This document shows positions 48,987 to 60,837 of a stretch of DNA of 64,000 bases, piece after piece. The notes under the pieces are model-generated. The model worked only from the letters and a program-made list of their open reading frames with translations. It did no database searches and was not told the origin of the DNA. The stretch comes from Nocardia sp. CNY236 (lineage in GTDB: Bacteria > Actinomycetota > Actinomycetes > Mycobacteriales > Mycobacteriaceae). The DNA lies in contig NZ_AXVD01000004.1 in NCBI RefSeq assembly GCF_000482385.1, forward strand, positions 186,001 to 250,000, in the 5' to 3' direction. Position 1 is the stretch's first letter. Every line of letters begins with the position of its first letter. Both the position numbers and the translations under genes were made by a program.

Positions 48987-50171
48987 ATGTCGGTGACTTC
49001 GATGGAGGGTGTGGGCGCAGCGAACTCGGCGACGGAGACGCCTCCCTCCGTACCGGCCCCCCTCGGGCGTGATGTCGAGGTCCTGGAAAAGGCGATCTAC
49101 GAGGTCAAGCGAGTAATCGTGGGCCAAGATCACCTGGTCGAACGACTGCTCGTGGGTGTTCTCGCGGGTGGTCACGTGCTACTCGAAGGCGTTCCGGGTG
49201 TTGCGAAGACGCTCGCCGTGGAAACGTTTGCCACAGTGGTCGGGGGTTCGTTCGCCCGGGTGCAGTTCACCCCGGACTTGGTACCGACCGATCTCATCGG
49301 TACCCGTATCTACCGGCAGGGCCGTGAAGAGTTCGACACCGAACTCGGACCGGTGGTCGCGAATTTCGTCCTTGCCGACGAGATCAACCGCGCGCCCGCG
49401 AAGGTGCAATCGGCCCTGTTGGAAGTGATGGCCGAGCGGCATGTGTCGATCGGTGGCAAGACCTACCCGATGCCGAAGCCGTTCTTGGTGATGGCGACGC
49501 AGAATCCCATCGAGAGCGAGGGGGTGTACCCCCTGCCGGAGGCGCAACGCGACCGCTTTCTGTTCAAAGTCGTCGTCGGCTACCCGTCGGTGGAGGAAGA
49601 GCGCGAGATCATCTACCGGATGGGCGTGACTCCGCCGGCAGCGACTCGGATACTGCAACCGGAAGATCTGATCCGTTTACAGAAGGTTGCGGCCAACACG
49701 TTCGTCCACCACGCGCTCGTCGACTATGTCGTGCGTGTGATTGCGGCCACTCGCGCGCCGGCCCGCTTCGGTATGGACGATGTGGCGAGTTGGATTTCCT
49801 ACGGCGCTTCACCCCGTGCCAGCCTGGGGATCATCGCCGCAGCGCGCGCGGTCGCACTCATCCGTGGTCGCGACTATGTCGTCCCACAGGATGTCATCGA
49901 AGTCATCCCCGACGTCCTGCGCCACCGGTTGGTGTTGTCCTATGACGCACTTGCCGACGAGGTGAGCCCGGAAGACGTGATCAAGCGGGTGTTGCAAACC
50001 GTCGGCTTGCCACAGGTCGCGCCGCAGGCGGTCGCGCCGGGCGCAGCCGACCCCCGAGGCGCGGCGCAGCAGCATCCACCGGCGCAGCAGCACTCGCCGC
50101 AGCCGCCGGTTACACCCGCGCCGCCGAATGGGCAGCCCACGCGGCCCGTGGGCACCATCCCGCCGAAGTGA
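48987..50171 (+). CDS. moxR1: MoxR-type AAA+ ATPase
   Basis: A 394-residue AAA+ ATPase with Walker A EGVPGVAKT, Walker B FVLADEINRAP, and sensor region TQNPIESEGVYPLPEAQRDRF. MoxR proteins act as chaperones together with VWA-domain partners. The last 55 residues are a Pro/Gln-rich tail (AQQHPPAQQHSPQPP), probably disordered. The ATG before SVTSMEGVG is preferred; the frame is open further up. GTGA overlap with the DUF58 gene shows an operon. Confidence 0.92.
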   Translation: MSVTSMEGVGAANSATETPPSVPAPLGRDVEVLEKAIYEVKRVIVGQDHLVERLLVGVLAGGHVLLEGVPGVAKTLAVETFATVVGGSFARVQFTPDLVPTDLIGTRIYRQGREEFDTELGPVVANFVLADEINRAPAKVQSALLEVMAERHVSIGGKTYPMPKPFLVMATQNPIESEGVYPLPEAQRDRFLFKVVVGYPSVEEEREIIYRMGVTPPAATRILQPEDLIRLQKVAANTFVHHALVDYVVRVIAATRAPARFGMDDVASWISYGASPRASLGIIAAARAVALIRGRDYVVPQDVIEVIPDVLRHRLVLSYDALADEVSPEDVIKRVLQTVGLPQVAPQAVAPGAADPRGAAQQHPPAQQHSPQPPVTPAPPNGQPTRPVGTIPPK

Positions 50172-51150
50172 CCTCGACATCGGATACGGTGGGGGCGGTG
50201 TCGATGTCTTCGCACGCCCCGCCGTCCTTCCAGGCAGGCGCGTTGGCCGACCCGCAGTTGTCGGCGGCGCTGAAAACTCTCGAACTCACCGTGCGCCGCA
50301 GGCTGGACGGCGTATTGCACGGGGATCACCTCGGACTGATCCCCGGCCCCGGTTCCGAGCCGGGTGAGGCGCGCGCATATCAACCCGGTGATGATGTGCG
50401 CCAGATGGATTGGTCGGTCACGGCGCGCACCACCCACCCACACGTGCGGCAAATGATCGCCGACCGGGAACTGGAAACCTGGCTCGTGGTGGACTTGTCG
50501 GCCAGCCTCGACTTCGGTACTGCTGCTTGCCAGAAGCGGGATCTCGCGGTTGCCGCTGCGGCTGCGGTCACATATCTGACCGGCGGTGGCGGCAATCGGA
50601 TCGGCGCGGTGGTGGCCACCGGCGAGCGCTTGGTCCGTATCCCGGCCCGCAGCGGGCGCGTCCACGCCCAGTCTCTGCTGCGCATGATCGCGACCACACC
50701 GCACCCACGTGACGGCGTGCGCGGAGACCTGCGCAGCGGCATCGAGGCGCTGCGCAGGCCGCAGCGCAAACGAGGACTCGCGGTGATCATCAGCGACTTT
50801 CTCGGTGATATCGGCTGGCAACGGTCGCTGCGCGCGATCTCGGCAAGGCACGATCTGCTCGCGGTCGAGGTCCTCGACCCGCGCGACCTCGCGCTACCCG
50901 ACATCGGTGATGTGGTGCTGCACGATCCGGAAACCGGGCGAACACGTGAGTTCAGCGTGACACCCACGTTGCGCGCCGATTTCGCTGCTGCCGCGCAGCA
51001 TCATCGCCAGCGGGTCGAACAGGCCTTGCGCGGCTGTGGCGCTCCGGTGCTGCCGCTGCGAACCGATCGAGATTGGATCGCCGATGTCGTGCGGTTCGTC
51101 TCCACCCGGCGCCGCAACTTCGGCGCCCCGACCGGGCGGGTGCCGCATCA

Positions 51151-51154
<4 letters not shown>
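50168..51154 (+). CDS. DUF58 domain protein
   Basis: A 328-residue protein with the DUF58 signature EARAYQPGDDVRQMDWSVTAR, followed by a VWA-like part (WLVVDLSASLDFG). DUF58 proteins are fixed partners of MoxR ATPases; the biochemical role is unclear. The GTG at 50168 overlaps the moxR stop; an ATG 12 codons further in is possible. It overlaps the next gene by four bases. Confidence 0.88.
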
Positions 51155-52970
<1,816 letters not shown>

Positions 52971-53059
52971 TCCGCTACACCTCGGCTACATCACCTAGCG
53001 CGGCCGGACACGGTCGGCGTGACAGTCACTATGCGAATTTTCAGGAGAACCGAGAACTT

Positions 53060-53893
53060 ATGGGCGGACTGCTCGAAGGCAAGACCATTCTGGTTACCGG
53101 CATCATCACCGACTCGTCGATCGCATTCCATGCGGCGACGGTCGCGCTGGAGCAGGGCGCGAAGCTGATCATCACCGGTATCCCAGGGCGGCTGCGCCTG
53201 GTCGACCGCATCGCGAAGCGCTTGCCCCAGCCGGTTCCGCCTGCCATCGGACTGGACGTCACCGACGAGCAGGATCTCGCTGCGTTGACCGATACGGTGC
53301 GAGAGATGGCGCCCAATGGACTCGACGGGTTGTTGCACTCGATCGCGTTCGCGCCTCCCTCTCTGATGGGTCCGGATGCTCGACCGTTCCTGGATGGGCC
53401 GGGTCCCGACGCGGCCAAGGCATTCGAGATCTCGGCGTGGAGCTATGCCTCGTTGTCCCGGGCGATCCTTCCAGTGATGAACGAAGGCGGGTCCATCGTC
53501 GGCTTGGACTTCGACCCGCGCACTGCGTTGCCCTATTACAACTGGATGGGTGTGGCCAAAGCGGCGCTGGAATCGGTGAACCGATATGTGGCGCGGGAAG
53601 TGGGCGCGGCCAAGAGGATCCGCTCCAACTTGATCGCCGCCGGTCCGATCAAGACCTTGGCGGCCAAGGCGATCGCGGGTACCGCGACCGACGACGCGGT
53701 CAAACTGAACCAGCTCAACGCCTATTGGGATGGTGCGTCGCCGATCGGCTGGGACGTCGACGATCCCACGGTGGTGGCGAAGTCGATCGTGGCGCTGCTG
53801 TCCGATTGGCTGCCGGGCACAACGGGCTCGATCGTGTATGTCGACGGTGGAGCCAGCCACAACACCTGGTTCCCCGAGAACACGCTCGGCTGA
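53060..53893 (+). CDS. inhA: Enoyl-ACP reductase InhA
   Basis: A 277-residue NADH-dependent enoyl-ACP reductase of the FAS-II system. [11 protein letters not shown] at 15-25 and the catalytic Tyr 160 and Lys 167 (YYNWMGVAK) are present. Ser 94, whose change causes isoniazid resistance in M. tuberculosis, is conserved in LLHSIAF. The C-terminus is slightly longer than the mycobacterial enzyme (ends WFPENTLG). Supports mycolic acid synthesis in this organism. Confidence 0.96.
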   Translation: MGGLLEGKTILVTGIITDSSIAFHAATVALEQGAKLIITGIPGRLRLVDRIAKRLPQPVPPAIGLDVTDEQDLAALTDTVREMAPNGLDGLLHSIAFAPPSLMGPDARPFLDGPGPDAAKAFEISAWSYASLSRAILPVMNEGGSIVGLDFDPRTALPYYNWMGVAKAALESVNRYVAREVGAAKRIRSNLIAAGPIKTLAAKAIAGTATDDAVKLNQLNAYWDGASPIGWDVDDPTVVAKSIVALLSDWLPGTTGSIVYVDGGASHNTWFPENTLG

Positions 53894-53915
53894 GCCGAAC
53901 TCGATAGGAGATACC

Positions 53916-54977
53916 GTGGCGCGGACTGCCGAGGCATTGCTGTGGCTGTCCTTCGGCGGCCCGGAGCGGCCCGAAGACGTCATGCCGTTCCTGGAGAACG
54001 TCACCCGAGGTCGTGGAGTGCCCCGCGAACGACTCGATGCAGTCGCTGGGCACTATATGCACTTCGGTGGCGTTTCACCGATCAACGCACTCAACCGGGA
54101 CATGATCGCGGCGGTCGAGGAGGAACTGGTCGCGGCAGGACTGACCCTGCCGGTCTATTTCGGCAACCGCAATTGGCACCCCATGGTGGAGGATGCCGTC
54201 GCACAGATGTCGGCCGACGGTATCGGCTCCGCGCTGGTGTTCCCGACCTCCCCGTGGGGCGGATATTCCGGTTGCCGGCAATACCACGAGGACATTCTCA
54301 GGGCGCGTTCCGCCGTCGGTCCGAACGCTCCGGAGCTGATGAAGGTACGCCAATACTTCGACCACCCGCTGCTGGTCGAAGCGTTCGCCGACGCGATTCG
54401 CGCGGCTCGAGAGCAGCTGCCGGCCGGCTGCCGCCGCCGAGCGCGACTGGTGTTCACCGCTCACTCCGTCCCCGTGGCCGCGGATGCTGCCGCCGGCCCG
54501 CCCGCGGACGGGGGAGGACTCTACAGCCGCCAAGTGGCCGAGACGGCGCGACTGTGTTCCGCCGCAGCCGGATTCACCGACTACGACCTGGTATGGCAGT
54601 CTCGTTCCGGTCCTGCGCAGGTTCCGTGGCTGGAACCGGATATCGTCGATCACCTGGACGACATCGCGGCACACGGTGCCGCCGCCGTGATCGTCTGTCC
54701 CGTCGGCTTCGTCTCCGATCACCTCGAAGTCGTGTGGGATCTGGACAATGAGGCCGCCGACAAGGCTGCTGCACTCGGCATGCAGTTCGTCCGAGCCGCC
54801 ACGCCGGGCGCCGACCGGCGCTTTGCGAAGTTGGTCGTCGAACTGATCGCCGAACAACTGAACGAGGCAATACCTCGTCGTCTCGGCGACGTCCCAGGAT
54901 ACGGCTGCACTTGGAACGGCGCTGCGTGCGCACCGGCCTGTTGCGCCGCGCCGCCTCGTTCGGGGGCAGGGACGTGA
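53916..54977 (+). CDS. hemH: Ferrochelatase (coproporphyrin-type in actinobacteria)
   Basis: A 353-residue enzyme inserting iron into the porphyrin ring. [19 protein letters not shown] at the start, the VFTAHSVP motif with the catalytic His and the [14 protein letters not shown] block are all present. The Cys in SGCRQYHED and those in the C-terminal GYGCTW...CAPACCA are placed as ligands of the [2Fe-2S] cluster found in actinobacterial ferrochelatases. The GTG start has AGGAGATA upstream and lies 22 bases after inhA. Confidence 0.95.
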   Translation: MARTAEALLWLSFGGPERPEDVMPFLENVTRGRGVPRERLDAVAGHYMHFGGVSPINALNRDMIAAVEEELVAAGLTLPVYFGNRNWHPMVEDAVAQMSADGIGSALVFPTSPWGGYSGCRQYHEDILRARSAVGPNAPELMKVRQYFDHPLLVEAFADAIRAAREQLPAGCRRRARLVFTAHSVPVAADAAAGPPADGGGLYSRQVAETARLCSAAAGFTDYDLVWQSRSGPAQVPWLEPDIVDHLDDIAAHGAAAVIVCPVGFVSDHLEVVWDLDNEAADKAAALGMQFVRAATPGADRRFAKLVVELIAEQLNEAIPRRLGDVPGYGCTWNGAACAPACCAAPPRSGAGT

Positions 54978-55096
54978 CGTTGCCGCACGGCGAATGGTGC
55001 CTGGCAGCGCACATGTTCCGGGGCGTGGCATGCTGTCGGCCGGCTCGTTACCGAGCACTGTAGAACCGAGCGGAGCTCGGGCGGGCGCTGCGCCGG

Positions 55097-55912
55097 CTAC
55101 CGGTGTCGGCCGGCCGAAGCATGCACCGCGACGAGCCGGGCAGCGCGGATCGCATCCCACAGCGGGCGTAGGAGTGATTCCTGTGCGCCGGTCGCGCTGG
55201 CCGAGGTGGGTGCGGACGCCGGTTCTCGCTGCGCGACCGCCAGGATCGCCGCGACATGGTCGGCAGTATCCAGGATGCGGCGGGCGCGCAACGGAATCGA
55301 GTCCGGATATCGGTGCCGGGAGTAGTCCGCGAGTTCGGCCTCGATGAGAGTGCGCGGATCCGCTTCGGACACACCGACGATGGTGGTGTGCAACTCCATC
55401 AGCGCGTCGGCAGCATCGCGGACCGCTTCGCGCATGGCGTACTCGGCTTCACCGAGCGACAGATCGGCGGTGGGCGCAGGGGGAACAGGGGTGTTGTAGA
55501 CCGCCCACTGCAGTGTGCCTTCGTCGACTCGCTGTGGAATGAGACCGGTGCCGTCGGCGCCGGGGACTCCGATCAGAACACCTTCTTCGGCGTCGATTGC
55601 ATCGGCGGCGAATGCGGTACCGGTGGGGACTCCGCGTACGTCTCCTGGGATCGGGAGGACCAATCGTAGCTGAGCCTCGGGGCGCGACATGGTCTGGCGA
55701 ATCAGCGTGAGCAGCGCTGTGACTCCACTTCCGGACGGGTTTCCGTGTGCCGACCACGGCAGGTCGGTGCGGCCGCCGGTGAGCGGATCACCCGCTGTGA
55801 TCGTGTGCCTCGGCGCCCACGCGTGCAGAGCCGCCAGAACGTCGTCGGGCGCACTACGGCCGGCCAGCCACGAACTCGCCCACACCGTCAGTGTCGCGCT
55901 TGGAGAACACAT
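55097..55912 (-). CDS. Conserved hypothetical protein, Rv1486c-like position
   Basis: A 271-residue protein of no recognised domain. The N-terminal part has ATLTVWASSWLAGRSAPDDV, a middle segment LRLVLPIPGDVRGVPTGTAF, then GEAEYAMREAVRDAADALME, and a helical Ala-rich end. No signal peptide. Its place and direction after hemH match Rv1486c. The ATG at 55912 (MCSPSATL) is preferred to the longer frame. Confidence 0.7.
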   Translation of the reverse strand: MCSPSATLTVWASSWLAGRSAPDDVLAALHAWAPRHTITAGDPLTGGRTDLPWSAHGNPSGSGVTALLTLIRQTMSRPEAQLRLVLPIPGDVRGVPTGTAFAADAIDAEEGVLIGVPGADGTGLIPQRVDEGTLQWAVYNTPVPPAPTADLSLGEAEYAMREAVRDAADALMELHTTIVGVSEADPRTLIEAELADYSRHRYPDSIPLRARRILDTADHVAAILAVAQREPASAPTSASATGAQESLLRPLWDAIRAARLVAVHASAGRHR

Positions 55913-56021
55913 ATCTACCGAGCATAAGGGGTGGGCGCTACCAGTGGGCATCCATGCGGATGCGCGTTCGATGAGGGCCGCGTGCGCTGCGATGCGCACC
56001 AATGGGACGACTGGCTGCGGG

Positions 56022-56879
56022 TCAGCGATCGTCCGGATCCAGCGCGGCGCGGTGGTGCTCGGGTTCGGTGACGAAGTCGATGAGGCGCTCCACTGCTCCG
56101 ATCAGCGGGGCCTGTAGGTCTCGGAAGGACGTGACCGCCTGGTATACCCTGCGCCACCCATCCTGTGGGGTGCCCCAGCGCAGCCGTGCACAGACACCGG
56201 TCTTCCAGTCCTCCCCGCGCGGAATCTGCGGCCACTGTTGGATGCCGACGCTTTCCGGGCGCACCGCCTGCCAGATATCCACGAAAGGGTGTCCGGTCAC
56301 CCTGACGTAGGGCCCGAGTCCGGTGGTCGACCGGGTTTCTTTGGTGCCGGCCAGCAAATGGTCGACGAGTACCCCCACTCGGCGGCCGGTGCGCGGCTCG
56401 AACTCGGCCAGTCGCATGGCCAGGTTGTCCAGGCCGTCGAGCTGTTCGACCACCACGCCTTCGACGCGCAGATCGTGGCCCCAGACGCGTTCGACGAGCG
56501 CGGCGTCGTGCACACCCTCCACCCAGATGCGGCTGTCGCGGGCGACTCTTGCACGCAGACCCGTCACCTGGGTGGATCCGGAGGCGGAGCGTCGGGTCGG
56601 TTTCGGCGGGGTCGCCGTGGGGCGGATCAGCGTCACCGCAACGCCGTCGAGGAGGAATGCGGCCTCGCGCAGCGCGAACAGGCGTACCGCGCCGCGAGCG
56701 TCCTCCAGCTTCACGAACTCGCCGTCGTAGCTGCGATCGAATCCGACCACGGCGCCGCAGAATCCCGTGGCGGCGTCTTCGACAACGAGATCACGGTCGG
56801 CGACGATGGTGGGTACCGGTCGCTTCTTCGATCGGGGATGCCCGGAAAAGATGTCGTCGTACCTGTTGTGCCCGCTCAC
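56022..56879 (-). CDS. DUF3097 family protein
   Basis: A 285-residue protein of the actinobacterial DUF3097 family. After a basic start (GHPRSKKRPVP) there is an OB-like segment (GAVVGFDRSYDGEFVKLEDA), a central region with IWVEGVHDAALVERVWG, which resembles a TOPRIM-like fold, and DHLLAGTKETR. The role is unknown, possibly nucleic acid related. The GTG at 56879 begins VSGHNRYDD. Divergent from the NfeD-like gene. Confidence 0.75.
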   Translation of the reverse strand: MSGHNRYDDIFSGHPRSKKRPVPTIVADRDLVVEDAATGFCGAVVGFDRSYDGEFVKLEDARGAVRLFALREAAFLLDGVAVTLIRPTATPPKPTRRSASGSTQVTGLRARVARDSRIWVEGVHDAALVERVWGHDLRVEGVVVEQLDGLDNLAMRLAEFEPRTGRRVGVLVDHLLAGTKETRSTTGLGPYVRVTGHPFVDIWQAVRPESVGIQQWPQIPRGEDWKTGVCARLRWGTPQDGWRRVYQAVTSFRDLQAPLIGAVERLIDFVTEPEHHRAALDPDDR

Positions 56880-57005
56880 GTACCTGAAGTTAGCACCGGT
56901 GCTGCGGATTTCGCGGGCGGTGGGACCCGTGACGTCGATGAGGACTCGGGTTCGGATAGTGACGGGTTCATGCCCGGGACCGGGGTTGCGCACTACAGTG
57001 GTGGT

Positions 57006-57437
57006 GTGGTCGCATTGCTTTGGCTGGTTGCGGGTATCCTGCTGGCGGCGGCGGAGATGCTCGTAGGGGACTTCACGCTGTTGATGCTCGGTGTCGCCGC
57101 GCTCGGCACCGCTGGGGTCAGCGCGGCAACCGACACCTCGGTCGTCGTGGATGCCATCGTCTTCGCAGTGATCTCGGTCGCGCTCCTGCTCGGTGTCCGT
57201 CCGATCGTTCGACGTCGCTTCGGAACCGCACCGCCGACGCCGACCAACGTGGACGCGCTGCCGGGCAAGACAGCGCTGGTGCTCGAGCAGGTCGCCGAGC
57301 ATTCCGGCCAGGTGAAATTGGGCGGGGAGGTCTGGACCGCGCGGCCGATGGACGCCGGCGAGGTGTACGAACCGGGTTCGACCGTATATGTCATGGAGAT
57401 CGACGGTGCAACAGCCGTCGTCTGGAAGGGGCCGTAA
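57006..57437 (+). CDS. NfeD-like membrane protein
   Basis: A 143-residue protein with two or three N-terminal helices (LLWLVAGILLAAAEMLVG, AIVFAVISVALLLGV) and a C-terminal OB-fold (GKTALVLEQVAEHSGQVKLGGEVWTARP), the short NfeD architecture. It works with the SPFH protein encoded next; stop and start overlap as TAATG. The GTG start was chosen just before the first helix. Confidence 0.85.
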   Translation: MVALLWLVAGILLAAAEMLVGDFTLLMLGVAALGTAGVSAATDTSVVVDAIVFAVISVALLLGVRPIVRRRFGTAPPTPTNVDALPGKTALVLEQVAEHSGQVKLGGEVWTARPMDAGEVYEPGSTVYVMEIDGATAVVWKGP

Positions 57438-58600
57438 TGGGTGTATTGATCGTCGCCGTTGTCGTCGTCTTGTTGGTCGTCGTGGTGATGTTCAAGTCGG
57501 TTGCGTTGGTGCCACAGGCCGAAGCCGCGGTGATCGAGCGTCTGGGCCGATATTCGCGTACGGTCTCGGGTCAGCTCACCTTCCTGGTTCCGTTCGCCGA
57601 CCGGATCCGAGCCAAAGTGGATTTGCGTGAGCGGGTGGTGTCGTTCCCGCCGCAACCGGTGATCACCGAGGACAACCTGACCCTGCACATCGACACCGTG
57701 GTGTATTTCCAGGTGACCAGTCCACAGTCGGCGGTGTACGAGATCAGCAACTACATTGCCGCGGTCGAACAGCTGACGGTTACCACACTGCGCAATGTCG
57801 TCGGTGGTATGTCGTTGGAAGACACTCTGACATCCCGTGACGCGATCAACGGTCAGTTGCGTGGCGTGCTGGACGAGGCCACCGGGCGCTGGGGGCTGCG
57901 AGTTGCGCGAGTCGAGCTGAAGAGTATCGATCCGCCGCCGTCGATCCAGGAGTCCATGGAAAAGCAGATGAAGGCCGACCGGGAGAAGCGCGCCATGATT
58001 CTCACCGCGGAGGGACAGCGCGAATCGCAGATCAAGTCTGCCGAAGGTGCCAAGCAGGCTCAGATTCTCTCCGCCGAGGGCGCCAAGCAGTCGGCGATTC
58101 TGTCGGCCGAAGGTGAACGACAGAGCAATATTCTGCGCGCACAAGGTGAGCGCGCCGCGGCCTACCTCCAGGCACAAGGGCAAGCCAAAGCTATCGAAAA
58201 GGTTTTCGCCGCCATCAAATCCGGCAAGCCGACGCCGGAACTGCTTGCCTATCAGTACATGCAGACGTTGCCCATGGTGGCTCGCGGGGATGCCAACAAG
58301 GTGTGGCTGGTGCCCAGCGATTTCGGTAAGGCGCTCGAGGGGTTCGCCAAGAGCTTCGGAACGCAAGGTGCGGACGGTGTTTTCCGATACGAACCCCCGA
58401 GTTCCGATGACTCGGAAACGAAGCAGGCAGACGACTCCGAGGTGGCGGAGTGGTTCGACACCGCATCGGACCCGGCTGTGGAGCGCGCGGTGCGTGACGC
58501 CGAAGCTACGGCTCGTACCTCGGCCCACGGGGCGGCGCAGGACAGGCCGTCACCGGGAAGCGAGCCCTCCCCGCATACGCAGGTTCTCCCGCCGCAGTGA
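57437..58600 (+). CDS. SPFH/stomatin-like membrane scaffold protein
   Basis: A 387-residue stomatin homologue. One N-terminal helix (LIVAVVVVLLVVVVMF) anchors an SPFH domain (AAVIERLGRYSRTVSGQL, KVDLRERVVSFP) followed by a long helical part with the repeated heptad-like unit (S/T)AEGxxQ(S/A)xIL, at least four times between about residues 190 and 235. Such proteins form membrane microdomains with NfeD. The last 70 residues are acidic and disordered. Rv1488-like. Confidence 0.92.
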   Translation: MGVLIVAVVVVLLVVVVMFKSVALVPQAEAAVIERLGRYSRTVSGQLTFLVPFADRIRAKVDLRERVVSFPPQPVITEDNLTLHIDTVVYFQVTSPQSAVYEISNYIAAVEQLTVTTLRNVVGGMSLEDTLTSRDAINGQLRGVLDEATGRWGLRVARVELKSIDPPPSIQESMEKQMKADREKRAMILTAEGQRESQIKSAEGAKQAQILSAEGAKQSAILSAEGERQSNILRAQGERAAAYLQAQGQAKAIEKVFAAIKSGKPTPELLAYQYMQTLPMVARGDANKVWLVPSDFGKALEGFAKSFGTQGADGVFRYEPPSSDDSETKQADDSEVAEWFDTASDPAVERAVRDAEATARTSAHGAAQDRPSPGSEPSPHTQVLPPQ

Positions 58601-58632
58601 CCTCTACCCGGAGTCTGCGACACGCCGGGACA

Positions 58633-58638
58633 TAGGAT
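58633..58638 (+). promoter_or_regulatory. -10 element of ureF, leaderless arrangement
   Basis: TAGGAT lies six bases before the ureF GTG. It suggests that ureFGD has its own promoter, independent of the SPFH gene. Confidence 0.45.
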
Positions 58639-58644
58639 CGGTGT

Positions 58645-59307
58645 GTGCGTGAATCCGGGACGACCGATCCAGTGCGGCGGCTTGCGACAGTGCTCGCCCT
58701 CGCGGACTCACGGCTTCCTGTCGGAGGGCATGTGCACTCCGGTGGTGTGGAAGAAGCTGTAGCCTCCGGCTCGGTCCGCGACGTGGCGACTGTCGAGCTG
58801 TATCTGCACCGTCGTATCCGGACTACGGGTTTGGTGACGGCTTCGTTGGCTGCGGCCGTGTGTGCGGGCGATCTCGATCAGGTACGGGCCGAAGCGGAAG
58901 CCGACGCGCGGACCCCCGCCCCGGCCGCCCGCGCTGCCTCCCGGGCACAAGGCAGGGGACTGGCGCGCCTGGCCAGACAGTTGTGGCCGCAGCAGGATTG
59001 GTCGCAGCTGGGTGCGACACCGCACCTGTCGACGGTCTTCGGCGTTGTCGGCGGGGCCGCTGCACTGACGCCTCCAGAGATCGCGGGCGTGGTCGTCTAC
59101 ACCACACTCACCGGAGCAGCGACGGCCGCCCAGCGCTTGTTGGCCTTGGACCCTGCTGCTATCGCCGGGTGCACGATCCGCCTCGCCGACATCTGCGACC
59201 AGGTTGCCGCACAGGCGGTGATCGGCTTGGCAGCGCTGTCGGATCCACTACAGGACGCGTTCGCCGAGCGGCATGTACGCCGTGAGATGCCACTGTTCGC
59301 CAGCTGA
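58645..59307 (+). CDS. ureF: Urease accessory protein UreF
   Basis: A 220-residue all-helical protein that, with UreD and UreG, delivers nickel to urease. [19 protein letters not shown] near the N-terminus and the C-terminal [11 protein letters not shown] ending are typical; the internal TPHLSTVFG segment fits. No ureA, ureB or ureC precedes it in this window. The GTG is six bases after a -10-like TAGGAT. Confidence 0.92.
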   Translation: MRESGTTDPVRRLATVLALADSRLPVGGHVHSGGVEEAVASGSVRDVATVELYLHRRIRTTGLVTASLAAAVCAGDLDQVRAEAEADARTPAPAARAASRAQGRGLARLARQLWPQQDWSQLGATPHLSTVFGVVGGAAALTPPEIAGVVVYTTLTGAATAAQRLLALDPAAIAGCTIRLADICDQVAAQAVIGLAALSDPLQDAFAERHVRREMPLFAS

Positions 59308-59339
59308 ACCCACAAAGCTCAGAGAGTAGGAGAGACCCC

Positions 59340-60059
59340 ATGCCCCCGCATCTGATCGACGGTGAGCCGCACGACCATGGTCACGACCGCCCCAAACGGA
59401 CCCGTACTCCCGGTGAGCCACTGCGCATCGGCATCGGTGGTCCGGTCGGTTCGGGCAAGACCGCATTGGTGGCGGCCTTGTGTCGGCAATTGCGTGACGA
59501 GTTGTCGCTGGCGGTGCTGACCAACGACATCTACACCACCGAGGACGCGGACTTCCTGCGTAGACACGCGGTGCTCGCGGATGAACGAATTACCGCCGTC
59601 CAGACCGGTGGTTGCCCGCACACTGCCATCCGTGACGACATCACAGCCAATCTGGACGCCATCGACGACCTCGTGGCAGCCAATCCTCCGCTGGCTCTGA
59701 TTCTGGTCGAATCCGGAGGTGACAATCTCACCGCGACCTTTTCTTCCGGCCTGATCGACGTGCAGATCTTCGTGGTCGATGTCGCGGGGGGTGACAAAGT
59801 GCCGCGCAAGGGTGGTCCGGGCGTGACGTTCTCGGATCTGTTGGTGGTCAACAAGACCGATCTGGCCCCAATGGTCGGAGCGGATCTGAACGTGATGGCG
59901 GGCGACGCTGCGCGGGTGCGGGGGGATCGGCCGACGGTGCTGATCTCTCTCACCGAGGATCCGGCGGCGACACCGGTGCTGGCGTGGGTGCGTGAGCAAC
60001 TGCGTGTGCTCGCCGAGCAGGATCGGTCGGCCACCCACGAATCCGCTGTTGCGCACTGA
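59340..60059 (+). CDS. ureG: Urease accessory GTPase UreG
   Basis: A 239-residue SIMIBI GTPase. The P-loop is [11 protein letters not shown] (about 28-38), the nickel-binding CPH is in [12 protein letters not shown], and guanine specificity is from VVNKTDLAP. The N-terminal His residues (HDHGHD-like, here HDHGHDR) may bind metal. GTP hydrolysis drives nickel insertion. GTAGGAGAGA precedes the ATG. Confidence 0.96.
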   Translation: MPPHLIDGEPHDHGHDRPKRTRTPGEPLRIGIGGPVGSGKTALVAALCRQLRDELSLAVLTNDIYTTEDADFLRRHAVLADERITAVQTGGCPHTAIRDDITANLDAIDDLVAANPPLALILVESGGDNLTATFSSGLIDVQIFVVDVAGGDKVPRKGGPGVTFSDLLVVNKTDLAPMVGADLNVMAGDAARVRGDRPTVLISLTEDPAATPVLAWVREQLRVLAEQDRSATHESAVAH

Positions 60060-60699
60060 ACTGCGGATAGTCGCCACCCGATCGGCGCTTCCGGAGATTC
60101 ATGCCCGTGGTGCGTTGTCGGCTCGCCGTACCGGCCGACGGACCGTCCACCTCATCGGCGCCGCGGCTGCACCGCTCGGTGGTGACGAGATCGATGTCGT
60201 GGTCGTGGTTGCGCCGGGTGCCGAGTTGGTGGTTCGCTCGGTCGCGGCGACCCTGGCCTTACCGAATAGCACGACACCGCTGTCGCTCGGGCGCTGGTAT
60301 TTCGAGGTCGGCCACGGCGGGTCGCTGGACTTCGATCCGCAGCCGATGATCGTCGCCGGGGGTGCACAGCACCATGTGAGCACCACCGTCCGTGTGGCGT
60401 CGGATGCGCGGCTGCGCGTGCGTGAACGGGTGCAAATCGGCCGCACCGGCGAGGACGGGGGTCGGTGGGAGGGCGATCTGGTCGCCGACATCGAGCAGAC
60501 GCCGCTGTTGCGTCACCGGTTGGAGCTGGGCGCCGGCACAGCGGCCGACGATGCGCTGTCCGCCGCCCGCGCACTGGACAGCGAACTCGTGTATCCCGAC
60601 GAGCGCCCCGTGGCAACAACGGGTTTGACGCGAACCCGGCTGCCTCTGGCTGCCGGAGGCAGCCTGTTCACCCATATCGGTACTCGGCTCGCCGAGTGA
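60049..60699 (+). CDS. ureD: Urease accessory protein UreD
   Basis: About 216 residues. The UreD/UreH fold is recognisable from [39 protein letters not shown] and the C-terminal [20 protein letters not shown]. UreD connects UreF/UreG to the urease apoenzyme. No ATG or GTG lies near the expected beginning; I use a TTG at 60049, overlapping the ureG stop, but the true start may differ by a few codons. Confidence 0.82.
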   Translation: MRTELRIVATRSALPEIHARGALSARRTGRRTVHLIGAAAAPLGGDEIDVVVVVAPGAELVVRSVAATLALPNSTTPLSLGRWYFEVGHGGSLDFDPQPMIVAGGAQHHVSTTVRVASDARLRVRERVQIGRTGEDGGRWEGDLVADIEQTPLLRHRLELGAGTAADDALSAARALDSELVYPDERPVATTGLTRTRLPLAAGGSLFTHIGTRLAE

Positions 60700-60779
60700 T
60701 CGGTGGCGGCTCGTGGTCCCGACGTGTCGCCACCACCATCACGAGCGCCTGGCTCGACATATTGCGCACACCGACAGAA

Positions 60780-60835
60780 GGGCAGGCTCGGCGGCATCGT
60801 CGGCCCACCCTCTGTCACCCATCGCCGGCCTGCCC
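60780..60835. terminator. Inverted repeat between ureD and the convergent gene
   Basis: GGGCAGGC-T-CGGCG (60780-60793) pairs with 60823-60835 with one bulge and a 29-base loop. It lies between convergent stops. Confidence 0.45.
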
Positions 60836-60837
60836 AG

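Noticed and set aside
56022..57302. Longer minus-strand start for the DUF3097 gene
   Set aside because: The extension lies antisense to the NfeD-like gene; family similarity begins at the GTG at 56879.
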